From the NCBI GenBank assembly GCA_947374125.1, contig CANCAR010000137.1, positions 1 to 7,355 on the forward strand: a DNA stretch of 7,355 nucleotides, given 5' to 3'. The notes under the pieces were generated by a model. That model was not told the DNA's origin, ran no database searches, and saw only the letters and a list, made by a program, of their open reading frames with translations. This stretch comes from Hyphomicrobiales bacterium. Its GTDB lineage: Bacteria; Pseudomonadota; Alphaproteobacteria; Rhizobiales; Beijerinckiaceae. The translations under genes and the position numbers were made by a program. This document shows positions 6,709 to 7,355 of the stretch, one piece after another (position 1 is the stretch's first letter; each line of letters starts with the position of its first letter).

Positions 6709-6724
6709 TGGCATCCCACTTGCG
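6709..6724 (+). promoter_or_regulatory. Sigma-54 (RpoN) promoter of flgE
   Basis: TGGCATCCCACTTGCG has the -24 TGGCA and -12 TTGC elements with exactly ten bases between the invariant GG (6710-6711) and GC (6722-6723). Only the sixth position (T for C) and the last base depart from the common TGGCAC-N5-TTGCA form. Transcription would start near 6735, giving a leader of about 60 bases before the flgE ATG at 6795. Sigma-54 control of hook genes is established in Caulobacter and related bacteria and needs an activator such as FlbD. Confidence 0.78.
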
Positions 6725-6794
6725 TTGACCTTTCTTGAATGTGCGCCACTCGGTGGTGCTTTCTGGATAACGGTATAACGAAAGGAACTGTGTC

Positions 6795-7355
6795 ATGGGT
6801 ATTTTTGGAGCGATGCAAACGGCGGTCTCTGGTATGCAAGCGCAAGCTTATGCGCTCAATAACATTTCCGGAAACATCGCGAATTCCCAGACGATCGGGT
6901 ACAAGCGGATTGACACTAGCTTTCAGGATCTGGTGCCTGACCTAGCCCTGTCATCGAGAATTACCGGTGGTGTTAGCGCAGCATCCTCGGCAACAAACAA
7001 TGTCGCGGGTTCTTTCAAGTCTACGGGAGTTAACTCCAATATTGCTCTTTCTGGGGATGGCTATTTTGCCGTAAGCTCAAAAACCGCCACGGCCTCAGGT
7101 GTAGCCTCGTTTTCAAGCACACCAAATTTTTCTCGACGCGGCGATTTTTCGCTCGACAAGGATAAAAACCTCGTCAACGGCGCGGGTTATTATTTGATGG
7201 GGTATGCTGTTGACTCGGTATCAGGAATGGTCAGCGCTGGTGTTCCCGCTACTATTCAGATCCCAACCGCGGATATGGCACCGAAAGCAACCAAAGACGT
7301 TACTTATCAGGGAAATTTGCCGACACTACCATCCAATCCCACAAACACCGCAAAT
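6795..7355 (+). CDS. flgE: Flagellar hook protein FlgE (partial, 3' end missing)
   Basis: The first 187 residues of the hook subunit, which polymerises outside the cell into the flexible joint between rod and filament. The N-terminal helix MGIFGAMQTAVSGMQAQ and the following NISGNIANSQTIGYKR form the flagellar rod/hook signature (about 4-38), in a version like that of Bradyrhizobium and Methylobacterium FlgE. ALSGDGYFAV near residues 84-93 is the conserved strand of the axial-protein core. From about residue 160, a new segment (KATKDVTYQGNLP) looks like the start of the FlgE D2 domain, which argues for hook rather than the shorter rod proteins FlgF and FlgG. There is no cleavable signal peptide, as expected for export by the flagellar type III apparatus. 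The start at ATG 6795 is preceded by AAAGGA at 6781-6786. The frame is open to the window edge. Confidence 0.93.
   Translation, partial: MGIFGAMQTAVSGMQAQAYALNNISGNIANSQTIGYKRIDTSFQDLVPDLALSSRITGGVSAASSATNNVAGSFKSTGVNSNIALSGDGYFAVSSKTATASGVASFSSTPNFSRRGDFSLDKDKNLVNGAGYYLMGYAVDSVSGMVSAGVPATIQIPTADMAPKATKDVTYQGNLPTLPSNPTNTAN

Noticed and set aside
6373..6714. A 113-codon minus-strand frame over the end of sixA and the flagellar leader
   Set aside because: It overlaps the 3' part of the phosphatase gene and the control elements upstream of flgE, and its translation has no domain.

Overview
The window looks like chromosomal DNA from a motile alphaproteobacterium, probably of the order Hyphomicrobiales (Rhizobiales). 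Three observations suggest this: a giant two-TM coiled-coil protein of the polar-growth type (GPR/RgsE/TipN-like), an adrenodoxin-type 2Fe-2S ferredoxin beside a thioredoxin-reductase-like ferredoxin-NADP reductase, and a FlgE whose N-terminus resembles the Bradyrhizobium/Methylobacterium type. Genus cannot be settled from sequence reading alone. No mobile element, tRNA, rRNA or CRISPR array was seen.

Layout. (1) Bases 1-3438, minus strand: the first 1146 codons of a very large gene that runs off the left edge. It encodes a charged N-terminal region, a transmembrane hairpin and then about 950 residues of uninterrupted helical repeat with a 22-residue period. (2) Bases 3439-3709: divergent intergenic region with a 13-bp palindrome in the leader of the giant gene. 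(3) Bases 3710-5105, plus strand: ferredoxin and ferredoxin-NADP reductase, 31 bp apart, a likely two-gene redox operon. (4) Bases 5106-5653: leader with a near-consensus FNR/FixK box, then a UspF/UspG-type universal stress protein. (5) Bases 5655-5942, minus strand: a 95-aa two-helix membrane protein that converges on the stress gene with a single base between the stop codons. (6) Bases 5943-6077: a divergent 135-bp gap in which no convincing control site was seen. (7) Bases 6078-6596, plus strand: a SixA-like histidine phosphatase. (8) Bases 6597-6794: flagellar control region with a strong sigma-54 promoter match and an upstream inverted repeat. (9) Bases 6795-7355, plus strand: the first 187 codons of flgE, cut by the right edge.

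The genes seem to form separate units rather than one system. The giant protein is inferred to organise the cell pole. The ferredoxin/reductase pair should carry electrons from NADPH to an unseen acceptor. The stress gene is probably induced by low oxygen through a CRP/FNR-family regulator. flgE is probably switched on by RpoN with a FlbD-like activator. The most notable items are the giant repeat protein, which is easily missed because it has no stop codon in the window and long spurious frames lie opposite it, and the two regulatory sites upstream of the stress gene and flgE.
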